Shown in pieces: positions 53,739-62,767 of a stretch of DNA of 64,000 nucleotides (position 1 is the first letter of the stretch; every line of letters begins with the position of its first letter). A program made the position numbers and the translations under genes. The notes beneath the pieces are model-generated. The model did not search any database, had not been told where the DNA came from, and was given only the letters and a program-made list of their open reading frames with translations. Location of the stretch: the NCBI RefSeq assembly GCF_014696615.1, contig NZ_JACJQJ010000014.1, positions 62,001-126,000 on the forward strand. The letters run 5' to 3'. The stretch is from Nostoc linckia FACHB-104. Its GTDB lineage: Bacteria > Cyanobacteriota > Cyanobacteriia > Cyanobacteriales > Nostocaceae.

Positions 53739-54827
53739 ATGAATATGGAACGCCCAATTTTATACATAGCCATTACTAACCACGGTTTTGGTCATGCTAG
53801 TCGCATGGCATCAGTCGCTGCAACTATTCAAAAGTTATGTCCAGAAGTTTTGTTAATTATGGTGACTACTGCGCCGCGGTGGTTACTAGAGTGCTATATC
53901 GAAGGCGATTTTATCCATCGTCCTAGGGCTTTTGATTTGGGTGTGATCCAAGCAGATAGCTTGACAATGGATAAAGCTGCGACTTTGGACAAGTTAAGGG
54001 AAATTAAGCAGAAGCAGAATTCCCTGGTGGCATCGGAAGTCAATTTTATTCGCCAAAATCGTGTCCATCTGATCTTGGCGGATATCCCCTTTCTCGCCTC
54101 TGTAATTGCTAAGGCTGCAAATATCCCCTGCTGGTCAATGAGTAACTTTGGCTGGGATTTTATCTATCGTGATTGGGGCGGGGAATTTTTGGAAATTGCT
54201 GACTGGATTAGTCAGTGTTATTCAAAATGCGATCGCCTGTATCGTCTCCCCTTTCATGAGCCAATGTCTGCTTTCCCCAATATTATTAATGTGGGTTTAA
54301 CAGGTGGTTCACCCCGTTATGCTGCTGATGATTTGCGTTCCAGTTGGGGAATTACTGCACCTGTGGAAAAAACTATTCTGCTGACTTTCGGCGGCTTAGG
54401 TTTGCAGCAACTTCCCTACGATAACTTGTGCCTATTCCCCGATTGGCAATTTATTGTTTTTGATCAATCTGCACCAGATTTACCTAATGTAGTGAAAATT
54501 ACTGACCGTAAATACCGCCCTGTAGATTTTATGCCCATTTGTGGGCGAGTTGTATCTAAACCTGGTTACGGTACTTTTGCGGAGGCTATCAGATTAGAAG
54601 TACCTATTGCTACTGTTACTCGTGAAGGTTTTGCGGAAGCAGCTTTTTTAGTAGAAGGTTTGACCAATTATCATCAGCATCAAATTCTCACTCCAACGGA
54701 GTTTTTCCAAGGAACTTGGGATTTTCTGCATCAACCTCTGCTGCAACCAAAGCTATCCCAACAAATTGCTAAAGATGGCAATGAAGCGATCGCAAATGCT
54801 GTGATGCAATATTTTTCTATGAGTTAG
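53739..54827 (+). CDS. GT-B fold glycosyltransferase-like protein
   Basis: 362 residues starting MNMERPILYIAITNHGFGHA. The N-terminal NHGFGHASR glycine-rich loop is typical of GT-B glycosyltransferases such as MurG relatives. The C-terminal half has ILLTFGGLG, VVSKPGYGTFAEAI and REGFAEAAFLVEG, which fit the nucleotide-sugar binding site. No membrane helix is present. The donor and acceptor are unknown. ATG 53739 is preferred; the longer frame from 53709 is encoded by an intergenic repeat. Confidence 0.82.
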   Translation: MNMERPILYIAITNHGFGHASRMASVAATIQKLCPEVLLIMVTTAPRWLLECYIEGDFIHRPRAFDLGVIQADSLTMDKAATLDKLREIKQKQNSLVASEVNFIRQNRVHLILADIPFLASVIAKAANIPCWSMSNFGWDFIYRDWGGEFLEIADWISQCYSKCDRLYRLPFHEPMSAFPNIINVGLTGGSPRYAADDLRSSWGITAPVEKTILLTFGGLGLQQLPYDNLCLFPDWQFIVFDQSAPDLPNVVKITDRKYRPVDFMPICGRVVSKPGYGTFAEAIRLEVPIATVTREGFAEAAFLVEGLTNYHQHQILTPTEFFQGTWDFLHQPLLQPKLSQQIAKDGNEAIANAVMQYFSMS

Positions 54828-54849
54828 GAGCGATCGCACTATGCAAATC

Positions 54850-55827
54850 CTACTCTGCAGAATTTGCTTCCAACCAGCTAAGTAAATCCTCTAACCCTGT
54901 AAAATCTAGCAAAGCTTCGCCAAGTGCTTCTAATTGCGCTAGAGAAAGCGATTGAATGCGTTCTTGAAATTCTTTTGGTAACTCTCCCACCCGTCTTGTT
55001 ACTTGCCTTTGTACAAGCTCTTGTGCTTGTTTTTGCCTACCTTCTTGCTCTCCCGCTTCTCTACCGCGTTCGTAACCAATACGTTCACCAGTTGTTACAT
55101 AGCTCATAGTTCGCTCCTGCTCAAACTGCTTAAATTCTTCCCAAAACTCTGCTTCCAATGCTTTTGGTAAAATCATAACCCAATCAATAAATCGGTAGAG
55201 GTTACGAATATCTTTTTCTTGCAATCCTTGTTCGTATAATCGACGGATTAAGCTAAATTTCCAAGTTTTGCGATCGCCTGGTTTTTTACTTGTCTGCTGT
55301 GTTTTTAAATGTGCCATGACAACCGTTGCAAATGGGTTATCGCTCTTGTCTAAATCTGCCCAACGGTTTTGATAATCAAGAAGTTTGACGGTGCCAAATT
55401 CAAAATTTAGCCTGGTATTGGGATAATTATAATTGTATTGATTTGGTCGCCAATTTGGGTCAGCATCGCACAAAATCGCCAAGCTAATTGCTGGTTTGCC
55501 AAATTTGTCAAATATCCGCAGGTTATAAGAAAACATTCTTTCAGCAAAATTCTCTTCCGGTTTTGCTTGAATTTCTACATGAATTAATAGCCAAATTTCT
55601 TCTCCTTGAATTTGCCAAACTTTAACTAATTTATCTGCGTATCTTCTGCCTTGTTCGGCATCACGGGCGATTTGCTGAAATTCTTTATCTAAAAATTCAT
55701 GGGGACGTTCCCAGTCAATTAGTATGGCGGTTTCTGGGAAGAAAAAATGCATGGCTTGGGGAAAGTATGCTTCTAATATTTCTTTCCAGGGTGAATCATT
55801 ATCGGCTCTTTCTAATTCCTCAGTCAT
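54850..55827 (-). CDS. Rpn-type / DUF4351 putative nuclease
   Basis: 325 residues. The N-terminal PD-(D/E)XK-like part (about 15-130) includes DKEFQQIARD and LLIHVEIQAKP, where the acidic residue and E-x-Q lie on neighbouring strands. A helical middle part and a repetitive charged segment (GYERGREAGEQEGRQKQAQE) follow. The C-terminal DUF4351-like domain reads RRVGELPKEFQERIQSLSLAQ and ends LLSWLEAN. The family is associated with recombination-promoting or transposon-linked nucleases and is common in cyanobacteria. It stands alone. Activity is inferred. Confidence 0.85.
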   Translation of the reverse strand: MTEELERADNDSPWKEILEAYFPQAMHFFFPETAILIDWERPHEFLDKEFQQIARDAEQGRRYADKLVKVWQIQGEEIWLLIHVEIQAKPEENFAERMFSYNLRIFDKFGKPAISLAILCDADPNWRPNQYNYNYPNTRLNFEFGTVKLLDYQNRWADLDKSDNPFATVVMAHLKTQQTSKKPGDRKTWKFSLIRRLYEQGLQEKDIRNLYRFIDWVMILPKALEAEFWEEFKQFEQERTMSYVTTGERIGYERGREAGEQEGRQKQAQELVQRQVTRRVGELPKEFQERIQSLSLAQLEALGEALLDFTGLEDLLSWLEANSAE

Positions 55828-56146
55828 CTGGATTTTTAATTTTGCATCTGTTCAACGGATATAGTAAAGAATACTCTAGTGCCGATTATTGCCATACTGT
55901 AAATGATTTACTTACACACATGCTTGGCGATCGCACTGTGAAGACGATGCTGCCTCCAAGTTGTGTGATATATTCTCAATCAGCAAGCGAATTCTCTAGC
56001 TCAGTAGACTTTTAACTCATTGCAGATGACCGAAAACAAAAAGAATTCCATCTCCAAACTGCCAAGCTTCACTCGCGGTACTAAGAGATTTATTTACAGG
56101 TGTCATTAATTTTGAATTTTGAATTTTGAATTCGGAGCGAAGCGAC
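55828..56146. other. Intergenic region
   Basis: No gene seen. TTTTGAATTTTGAATTTTGAATT repeats end just before a GGAG ribosome site (56134-56137) for the next gene. Confidence 0.45.
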
Positions 56147-56560
56147 GTGACTCATTACCAAAAGCTACTTAGAGTTTCCACTACTGGCAAGTCTTTTCAA
56201 AATATCACCTCAAAAATTGAAGCGATTGTTGCTGAGTCGGGTGTGGAAACTGGTCTTTGTACTTTATTTTTACGCCACACTTCCGCTAGTTTAGTGATTC
56301 AAGAAAATGCTGACCCTGATGTGCTGGTGGATCTGGCTAATTTTATGGCGAAACTTGTACCGGAATCAGGCAAGTACATTCATGATGCAGAAGGCCCTGA
56401 TGATATGCCGGCACATATCCGTTCCGTTTTGACTCACACTTCAGAACATATCCCCATTAATCGCGGTCATTTGGTGTTGGGGACTTGGCAAGGTATTTAT
56501 GTTTGGGAGCATCGTCAGCGCAGTCATGTTAGAGAATTAGTAGTCCACATCTCTGGATAG
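56147..56560 (+). CDS. YjbQ/UPF0047 family protein
   Basis: A 137-residue protein starting at GTG 56147 (THYQKLLRVST), with GGAG nine bases upstream. It has the family motifs LFLRHTSASLVIQENADPDV and GTWQGIYVWEHR, and the His residues that coordinate metal. Members have been shown to have thiamine phosphate synthase activity, but the main physiological role is unsettled. The longer frame from TTG 56126 is encoded by a repeat. It is followed by a Nif3-like gene on the same strand. Confidence 0.9.
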   Translation: MTHYQKLLRVSTTGKSFQNITSKIEAIVAESGVETGLCTLFLRHTSASLVIQENADPDVLVDLANFMAKLVPESGKYIHDAEGPDDMPAHIRSVLTHTSEHIPINRGHLVLGTWQGIYVWEHRQRSHVRELVVHISG

Positions 56561-56666
56561 AAGTTTTCCTGGGTTGGTTAATCATTAAATATTATTTAAG
56601 GCACAGTTTTATGTAGCCTTAATTGGGCATAAAATAATTAGCTCACTTTGTGGCTACTGAGATTTA

Positions 56667-57458
56667 ATGAGAATTGCTGACTTAATTACTTGGTTTGAAG
56701 AATGGGCAAATCCTGCCTGGTGTGAAAGTTGGGATAATTGTGGTTGGCAGGTTGAACCTGGGATTTTACAAGAACCCGCTAGGGTTTTGGTATGTTTAAC
56801 GCCAACTTTAGCGGTGATGCAAGAAGCGATCGCCACTAATGCTAATCTGATTTTTGCCCATCATCCCCTAATTTTTAGCCCGCCTAAGTCTTTTCGCATT
56901 GGAGAAGCGATCGCGGATATGGTGCGATTAGCTTTTCTTCACAATATTGGCATTTACAGCGCCCATACCAATTTTGATCAAGTACAGGATGGGACTGCTG
57001 ATGTTTTGGCTCAAATTCTCGAACTCCAAGATTCAACCCCTATCGTTCCCACACAAAATGGTTTAGGGTACGGTCGAGTCGGAAATCTTCAGCCTGTAAT
57101 GACGTTAGAAAAATTACTGACAGTAATCCACAAGCAACTTGCTCCCAAAAGCTTGATTGTTTCCCCAACTGCTGATTTACACCAAGAAATGTCCCGTGTG
57201 GCAGTTTTGGGGGGTTCGGGTGCTAGCTATATTTCGTCCGTGGTGAAAACTAATGCCCAAGCTTATCTCACTTCCGATTGTAAATTTCATCAATTTCAAG
57301 AAAGTCGCGATCGCGGTCTGATTTTAATTGATGCGGGACATTACGCTACTGAACGCCCAGCTTGCGATCGCTTGACCCAGAAATTACGGTCTTTGAATCT
57401 CGATTGGGTAGAGTTAAGCCAACAAGATGAGGATTTCCGCGAGTTTTTCCCTGAATAA
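56667..57458 (+). CDS. Nif3-like dinuclear metal centre protein (DUF34/YbgI family)
   Basis: A 263-residue soluble protein beginning MRIADLITWFEEWANP. The conserved residues of the metal site are present: FAHHPLIF, YSAHTNFDQ and the C-terminal DAGHYATE. The central GYGRVG segment is also typical. The family binds two metal ions in a toroidal assembly, and its reaction is not agreed (GTP cyclohydrolase-like roles have been proposed). It lies 106 bp after yjbQ and may be co-transcribed with it. The call is firm at the family level only. Confidence 0.92.
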   Translation: MRIADLITWFEEWANPAWCESWDNCGWQVEPGILQEPARVLVCLTPTLAVMQEAIATNANLIFAHHPLIFSPPKSFRIGEAIADMVRLAFLHNIGIYSAHTNFDQVQDGTADVLAQILELQDSTPIVPTQNGLGYGRVGNLQPVMTLEKLLTVIHKQLAPKSLIVSPTADLHQEMSRVAVLGGSGASYISSVVKTNAQAYLTSDCKFHQFQESRDRGLILIDAGHYATERPACDRLTQKLRSLNLDWVELSQQDEDFREFFPE

Positions 57459-57772
57459 TATGTATATTATTATTCCTTAATATAATTAATCTTGTTAGCT
57501 TTAATGTGGCAAATACTGAAAAATCATGTATATTTAACTATCATAACTTTTTGTCCGGTTGCCAGTTGAGTACTAGGGAAGTATGTATTTTAATCCGTAC
57601 TTTTATTAATAAAATCGGCTGTCACAGAATCGGACAAGATGCAGATTCTCGATGACGGAGATCACATTTTTATGTAATTATAATCACAATAGCTGCTGTC
57701 AGATATCAATTAGTAAAATAAGCAAATATCCCATACTGGAGGTAACAAATTGCATAATATGACCTAATTATT
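57459..57772. other. AT-rich intergenic region
   Basis: No gene or clear hairpin is seen. A GGAGG sequence near 57740 is 30 bases from the next start, too far to be its ribosome site. Confidence 0.4.
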
Positions 57773-57988
57773 ATGATTCGCACACTTGTTGAATCTGCTT
57801 TCCAAACTGGATACCTTAGTGTTGAATCTGAAGGTCTACTCCATCAAGTGCTAGCGACAAAGTCTTATCAGTCAGATGATTTGGTAGCCCTTGCCGCTTT
57901 ATATGATGCAGTTCGTGGGGGTAGAGTTAAACGAGAAGCATCCTCGAAATTACTCATGGAAATTCCCATAGGGAATAAATCTTGCTGA
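57773..57988 (+). CDS. Small conserved cyanobacterial protein
   Basis: A 71-residue soluble helical protein, MIRTLVESAFQTGYLSVESE, with LLHQVLATKSYQSDDLVALA and AVRGGRVKREASSK. It has no cysteine pair, membrane segment or catalytic motif apart from one terminal Cys. Its sequence resembles short proteins that I associate with filamentous cyanobacteria, but no function is known to me. The last residues (MEIPIGNKSC) may be a strain-specific extension. Confidence 0.7.
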   Translation: MIRTLVESAFQTGYLSVESEGLLHQVLATKSYQSDDLVALAALYDAVRGGRVKREASSKLLMEIPIGNKSC

Positions 57989-58528
57989 TACTCCTGCAAC
58001 AGTTGACTTTGGCGTTGCATAGTTGCTCCTAGGCGGGACACGTCACCTCAGTCAAAAAGCCCTAAACTCAAAAACTCTTGGGCTGTTGTTGTCTAAAACC
58101 ATTCAGGTCAGCAAGAGAATGAGTTAAGATCAAATACATAGGGGTAAAAGTACAGCCGAGTTCCCGGACTTCCCAGCAATGCCAATGACTACAAGTAGGC
58201 AACTCAAACAACCGCAATCGATGTTTGTTTCGGAGTATCTATTATTACATAATGGTAGAAAGAACTCATCAGCAAGGATTAACCTAGTGAGGATAAATCC
58301 CGAATTGTATGACTTCTATGAAGAATACATTTGCTGAATCCCCCTGATAGAGTTTTAGTTTCACCAGCGCATTCACTACTAGTTGATTACCCAAAATTAC
58401 CTTTGCTTGGGGTTAACACAGGTAGAAAAGCGAAACCGTCAAACTAGCTCTTTCGGGTATTATGCACTGGGGGCACACCCAGATTTTGAAAGGTTTAACT
58501 ACGTTGTTTAAAAAGGCAGAAGCAGTAC
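57989..58528. other. Intergenic region
   Basis: No gene is supported. AAAAGCCC...GGGCTGTTGTT at about 58057-58090 could form a weak hairpin after the small gene. The open frame 58462-58662 overlaps the next gene in another frame and is not credible. Confidence 0.4.
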
Positions 58529-58840
58529 ATGCTACACCGCAAGATTTATCAGTTGTGTTGCGATGGGCGGGAGGTATGTGTATTCTTGCGGGATCAGCAA
58601 CGCTGGATCGAGCGTGCCCGCATCATCGATATAGAGGGAGATTTAGTGACCCTACGCTATGAAACAGATGAAGAGGATGAAGTTTGTTCTTGGGAAGAGA
58701 TGGTTCGACTCGAAAGTATTGGTGCTGTAACCCAAAAGTTAGCCTCAGTACCACGCGGCAATGTAGAACCTCTGCTGACCGAAGACTGTCCTGAAGCTGA
58801 GCGTATTCGTAACCATTACCCAGATTCAAATGCTGAATAA
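58529..58840 (+). CDS. Conserved cyanobacterial protein (DUF6679-like)
   Basis: 103 residues starting MLHRKIYQLCCDGREVCVFL. The first 70 residues form a probable small beta-barrel (QRWIERARIIDIEGDLVTLR) followed by an acidic stretch (YETDEEDEVCSWEEM). The C-terminal part is polar and probably flexible. It is well conserved in cyanobacteria in my recollection, and DUF6679 is the likely family, but this could not be checked. It is soluble and of unknown function. A strong terminator follows at 58860. Confidence 0.78.
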   Translation: MLHRKIYQLCCDGREVCVFLRDQQRWIERARIIDIEGDLVTLRYETDEEDEVCSWEEMVRLESIGAVTQKLASVPRGNVEPLLTEDCPEAERIRNHYPDSNAE

Positions 58841-58859
58841 ATCAAAATAGTCGAGAGTT

Positions 58860-58897
58860 AAAAGTCCAGAGCCAATGTTTCCGCTCTGGACTTTTGG
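58860..58897 (+). terminator. Intrinsic terminator after the DUF6679-like gene
   Basis: A perfect 13-bp stem AAAAGTCCAGAGC/GCTCTGGACTTTT with a 10-base loop. The right arm ends in TTTT. It lies between convergent genes and could serve both. Confidence 0.85.
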
Positions 58898-58968
58898 CTT
58901 ATTTGGGCATGGGTAATTGTTCTTCTTCCCTCATCTCCCTCATCTCCCTCATCCCCAATCCCCAATCC

Positions 58969-60633
58969 CTATTCATTCTCATTTAACGCTTCATAGGCGG
59001 GACAGTAACCTTCTAGGGTTACCTTGAAGTTATATAAGGGAGAATTGGGATTCCAGCAGCGCTGGCCCCGTTGATACCGACAGGTTCCGCAGCATTCTAT
59101 GTCTGACCAGGTAAAGCGATCGCTATTTTGATTGAGTAGTTCTCTTTGGGGTAAACCTCTCAATACAATTTCTTCCCCTTGCCAACGGGCTTCAATTAAG
59201 CCTGTGTCGGCAAATTGTCGCCAACGGGGGTCTGTTGTAATCGTTTCTGGTAGGGTGATGGTGATGCCAGTTCCTAATTCTGTCAGTTCACCTTCATAAT
59301 TGGTTTCTGGTGCAGCTGGTTGTAAAAATGTGTCGCCTATGGGCAGTTCTACTAAAACACCCGCGGCTGGAGAATGCAGGTGGTAGCGGTTTTGTAACTC
59401 TTCTAAACCTGTTAAATCTGCTAGGTAGGCGGGGGAACCGTGAACAAAAATTACGTGTTGCGGTCTTAAATTATGAATTAGCTGGGTAGTACCAGGCCCA
59501 TCACTATGCTGAGCGAGGAGATAGCTTTCAATAGTGGTAGGCGCAGGATATTGTTTTTTAGTTTTGATATCAATTTTTTCTGGCAGCAAAATTAACCAGG
59601 GGCCTGTGTCGGCTTGGCAATATTGGCTGAAATCCGCTGTGGAATCGGTGAGGACAATACAGGGAGATTTGCCAATATTAGGGCGATGTTCTGCTTGCAA
59701 ACGCCGCACGCGGGGGCGTACTCTTTCATCCCAAAATAAAGGTTGATGACGGGCGAAGTTTTGGACTGAGGCGGGGAGGTGGGGTAAAAGTTCAAGATAA
59801 GCATCGCAACCTGTGGCGACAGCACCATCAACCCAAATATCTAAATCTCTACCTGTAAAGTGGTGATGGCTGCGTAATAACATCAACAGTTCTTGCCCCA
59901 AACCTAATGCTGGTGTGGGAAGCAACACAGAACAGCGTTCTGCGATCGCACGATGAATACGTTCTGCTAGTTGATTTTCTTGGTTGCGGCGGTGGGGATG
60001 GCGGGAAGTGCCATAAGTACCTTCAATAATTAGAGCATCTAAATCTAATCCGCGTAATTCCTCTAAACGCAATCCTTCCACTAACCGCGAGTTAGAAAGG
60101 AAAAAGTCGCCTGTGTACAGTAGCCTGTAGCTACGTCGTTGGCTTGTATAGGTAAGTAGAATTGCTACCGCCCCAGGTAAATGTCCGGCGGGAAATAATT
60201 CTGCAACGAGTCCCTCTTTAAATTCCACAGGCGATCGCAACGGTAAAGCCTGACAAAACTGGGGAATTGACTTTAAATCTTGGTCTAACCAGTTTAATGA
60301 AAGTAACTTGCTAGTTACTTCGCTGGCGTATATGGGTAAATGTGGAAAAGCTTTATGCAGTTGCAGTAAGCCTCTAGCATGATCGGGGTGGGCGTGACTA
60401 ATTAAAACTAAATCTGCTGGTAGGGGCAAATGCCGTTGGCGCGCTGAATTTTTTAACCCCTTCACCAGCGATGAAATATCTCCCAAGCCACAATCCAGCA
60501 AGATGCGGTACGGGCCCATCCGTACCAATAAACATACGCCCTCATCATTATGCTGGACGCTATAAGGCAAACATTCTAATTCGGTAGTTTCCTCCCCAGC
60601 ATCAATCCGAGAGGACGAAAGATTATCCCTCAT
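58969..60633 (-). CDS. Metallo-beta-lactamase fold hydrolase (RNase J/CPSF-like) with Cys-rich tail
   Basis: 554 residues from ATG 60633, which has a strong GGAGGAG ribosome site; this excludes a longer start at 60777. The metal motif is H80-A-H82-P-D84-H85 (SHAHPDH), with YTGDFF and later EGTYG typical of the beta-CASP group. The C-terminal region has the segment VIFVHGSPAY and a final cysteine cluster (CCGTC, C at RGQRCW and GYCPAYE) that may bind zinc or an iron-sulfur centre. It probably cleaves a phosphodiester, perhaps RNA, but the substrate is not known. The cysteine tail distinguishes it from classic RNase J. Confidence 0.88.
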   Translation of the reverse strand: MRDNLSSSRIDAGEETTELECLPYSVQHNDEGVCLLVRMGPYRILLDCGLGDISSLVKGLKNSARQRHLPLPADLVLISHAHPDHARGLLQLHKAFPHLPIYASEVTSKLLSLNWLDQDLKSIPQFCQALPLRSPVEFKEGLVAELFPAGHLPGAVAILLTYTSQRRSYRLLYTGDFFLSNSRLVEGLRLEELRGLDLDALIIEGTYGTSRHPHRRNQENQLAERIHRAIAERCSVLLPTPALGLGQELLMLLRSHHHFTGRDLDIWVDGAVATGCDAYLELLPHLPASVQNFARHQPLFWDERVRPRVRRLQAEHRPNIGKSPCIVLTDSTADFSQYCQADTGPWLILLPEKIDIKTKKQYPAPTTIESYLLAQHSDGPGTTQLIHNLRPQHVIFVHGSPAYLADLTGLEELQNRYHLHSPAAGVLVELPIGDTFLQPAAPETNYEGELTELGTGITITLPETITTDPRWRQFADTGLIEARWQGEEIVLRGLPQRELLNQNSDRFTWSDIECCGTCRYQRGQRCWNPNSPLYNFKVTLEGYCPAYEALNENE

Positions 60634-60889
60634 AATTCTCCTCCCCTCCAACCTCATTGTCATGGACATATCCCAAAAGCCAAAAATTACGGGGTTTTTT
60701 TGTTTTTTGACTTCGGGGCAAGTCTCATTTTTCGCCCCTTCACCCTGAAAATGCGGATTTTTGATGGGGGAGGACACCTCCGCCGAACCCGCGCTGGTTC
60801 GGAAAAGTTGGGTAACGAGAAGCCCTCAAACTATGGGCTAAGGGAGTTTTCCTCTTGTCTGTTTTCCTTTCCGACGCTCTCAAGCTCGT
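60634..60889. other. Upstream region of the beta-lactamase-fold hydrolase
   Basis: It holds the GGAGGAG ribosome site of that gene at 60638-60650 and a GGGGAGGACACCTCC inverted sequence near 60766. Nothing else is seen. Confidence 0.4.
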
Positions 60890-61012
60890 TTAATGTGCTG
60901 AGCCATTACCGTGATAGTTATCGGAATCATAAAAGCCGTTTTTTGTGCCAAAAAACAAGCACGAAACCGTAAATATGACTGTTAATCCCACCAAAATTAG
61001 CTTTACGTCCAT
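60890..61012 (-). CDS. Small single-helix membrane protein of unknown function
   Basis: A 40-residue protein from ATG 61012, MDVKLILVGLTVIFTVSCLF followed by FGTKNGFYDSDNYHGNGSAH. One membrane helix (about 4-22) leads to a polar, Gly/Asn/Tyr-rich tail. The clean helix-plus-tail pattern and neutral codon use favour a real gene. The longer frame from 61081 adds 23 atypical residues and is not needed. Similar short proteins occur in cyanobacterial thylakoid complexes, but I cannot name this one. Confidence 0.55.
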   Translation of the reverse strand: MDVKLILVGLTVIFTVSCLFFGTKNGFYDSDNYHGNGSAH

Positions 61013-61813
61013 TGGTTTGCTACTCTTTACTAAAGACTTCCATAATATTAATAGGGTGCTTCTGCATCGATACCGAAACACTAGAAAATCTTTACTATGC
61101 TTAGGTTGATTAGCTAATAGGTAAATTTACCGCAACAAGTCAGATTGTAGACTCTTTCGCCTCACCTGTCTATCTATCTATATACCATTCTTAGCATTAC
61201 CGTGTACATCAACCTATTTTGGTAAAAGTTTGCTATTTAACCATTTGGGTACATCTGAAAGTAGGTCGTCGTGAATATTTATCGTCAGGGTAAGGCAGGA
61301 GTCTTGAGGAAAGAGAGCTTTACTTTAATTAACCTTTCTTAACATAGTTTTGTTTTTTTACTAACTTACTGCTGTATTTCTAGTTTTTTATTTGCAATAT
61401 CTATTTATATTTTTTCTTTGTATTTAATTTACCTATATAGCACTCTGAAAGTGAACAGGAAAGAAGGCATAAAGTCTACAGACTTTTTTAACAATTAAAT
61501 AGAAGTTCTATATGTCTTTAATTCAAAATCTCTGTAATGAAGCTTAAAGCATACCGCAAAGCATCATGACCAAGATGTTGACATTTAATACTTAAATTAT
61601 TTTATACAATTTACTATACAGATTACTTAAGACATTTTGTATTTAAAATATCAGTGAGCTTATATTTAGTAAGCAAATATTTTTTACATAAAACATATAA
61701 ACACTTAAATGTTTAAGCATTTAAATAGCATCTAGATGTTTAGATGCTATTTAAATGTCCAGATGTTTGAATATGCAGTAGAATTTTGGGAACTATTTGC
61801 TGATTAAACCAAA
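61013..61813. other. AT-rich region upstream of the parA-like gene
   Basis: About 800 bp, rising in AT content toward 61700. It ends in a 16-bp perfect inverted repeat (61718-61757) and repeated AGATGTTT/TTTAAAT motifs. No gene is supported. Confidence 0.5.
61718..61757. promoter_or_regulatory. Perfect 16-bp inverted repeat upstream of parA-like gene
   Basis: CATTTAAATAGCATCT (61718-61733) is exactly mirrored by AGATGCTATTTAAATG (61742-61757) around AGATGTTT, and further AGATGTTT and AAGCATTTAAAT copies lie on either side. It is 56 bp before the ParA start, where a centromere-like site or operator for the ribbon-helix-helix partner would be expected. Confidence 0.5.
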
Positions 61814-62458
61814 ATGATTATTACGGTAGCGGCGTTTAAGGGGGGTGTTGGCAAATCAACTACAGCACTCCACCTAGCTACATATCTTCAGAATATGGCT
61901 GATACATTGCTTGTAGATGGTGACCTCAACCGCAGTGCTTTGGATTGGTCTAACCGAGGTTGTTTACCATTCAAAGTTGCTGATGAACACCAGGGGATAC
62001 AGTTGGCTAAACTCTATGAACATATTGTGATTGATACTCCAGCCAGACCAAACCCAGATGAGCTAAAAACTATTGCTCAGGGATGTGATTTGCTAGTTAT
62101 CCCTACAACTCCTGATGCGATCGCTTTAGCTGCAACAATGCAAATGGTGGAGGCTCTCAAGCAATACAAAACGAATTATCGCATTTTGTTGACGCTGATT
62201 CCCCCAAATCCCAATAAGGCGGGAGAAGAAGCACGAACAGCGTTGTTAAACGCTGGGTTACCTGTATTTCAATCTGGTATTCGCCGCCTGGCTGTATTTC
62301 AACGTGCGGCTTTAGAAGGAGTACCAGTGAATGCAGTGAAAGATTCCTATGCTCAAATTGCCTGGCGGTGTTACGCTGAGGCTGGCAAAGAAATATTGGA
62401 AAATTCAATAATAGTCAAGGGTCAAGGGTCAAGGGTCAAAGGTCAAAATAATTTGTAG
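61814..62458 (+). CDS. ParA-family ATPase
   Basis: 214 residues. The deviant Walker A is FKGGVGKSTT (K9 and K14), followed by LLVDGDLNRSALDW and HIVIDTPARP, as in short ParA/Soj proteins. It lacks an N-terminal DNA-binding extension. It should bind DNA non-specifically in its ATP form and position a cargo, such as a plasmid or a protein complex. The last 14 residues (IIVKGQGSRVKGQNNL region) are encoded by GTCAAGG tandem repeats and are probably dispensable. A ribbon-helix-helix protein is encoded 309 bp downstream, which makes a partition-type pair likely. Confidence 0.88.
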   Translation: MIITVAAFKGGVGKSTTALHLATYLQNMADTLLVDGDLNRSALDWSNRGCLPFKVADEHQGIQLAKLYEHIVIDTPARPNPDELKTIAQGCDLLVIPTTPDAIALAATMQMVEALKQYKTNYRILLTLIPPNPNKAGEEARTALLNAGLPVFQSGIRRLAVFQRAALEGVPVNAVKDSYAQIAWRCYAEAGKEILENSIIVKGQGSRVKGQNNL

Positions 62459-62767
62459 TTATAGTATTTTTTCGTAATTATCTAATTCTCACTCTGCTTT
62501 AACGATTTTCCTTCACACCTTTAAAGAAAGTTGGATTCATTAGGTTCAGCCCGAATCTATCACCATATTAGTAGGTTGGGTTGACGTAAGGAAACCCAAC
62601 ACCGAAATCTCGGTTAAGCTTTCAAGATCCATGTTGGGTTGCGCTACGCTTAACCCAACCTACATCTGCTAAATTCTTATTCTGCTGTCAAGATTTTCCT
62701 TCATACCTTTAAAGAAAGTTGGATTCATCAGATTCAAACTTTTGACTTTTTGACTATTAACTAAAAT
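62459..62767. other. Intergenic region with a repeat element between direct repeats
   Basis: Two imperfect 66-bp direct repeats (62483-62548 and 62671-62736; about 85 percent identical) flank a 93-bp inverted-repeat element (62571-62663). The second repeat lies 32 bp before the next start codon. Confidence 0.7.
62571..62663. mobile_element. MITE-like element with GTAGGTTGGGTT ends
   Basis: GTAGGTTGGGTT (62571-62582) is mirrored exactly by AACCCAACCTAC (62652-62663), with a second inner pair AAACCCAACA/TGTTGGGTT. No target duplication was found. A degenerate relative is at 12315. Confidence 0.7.

Noticed and set aside
58462-58662. 66-codon frame overlapping the DUF6679-like gene
   Set aside because: It runs out of frame through the conserved gene and has no independent support.
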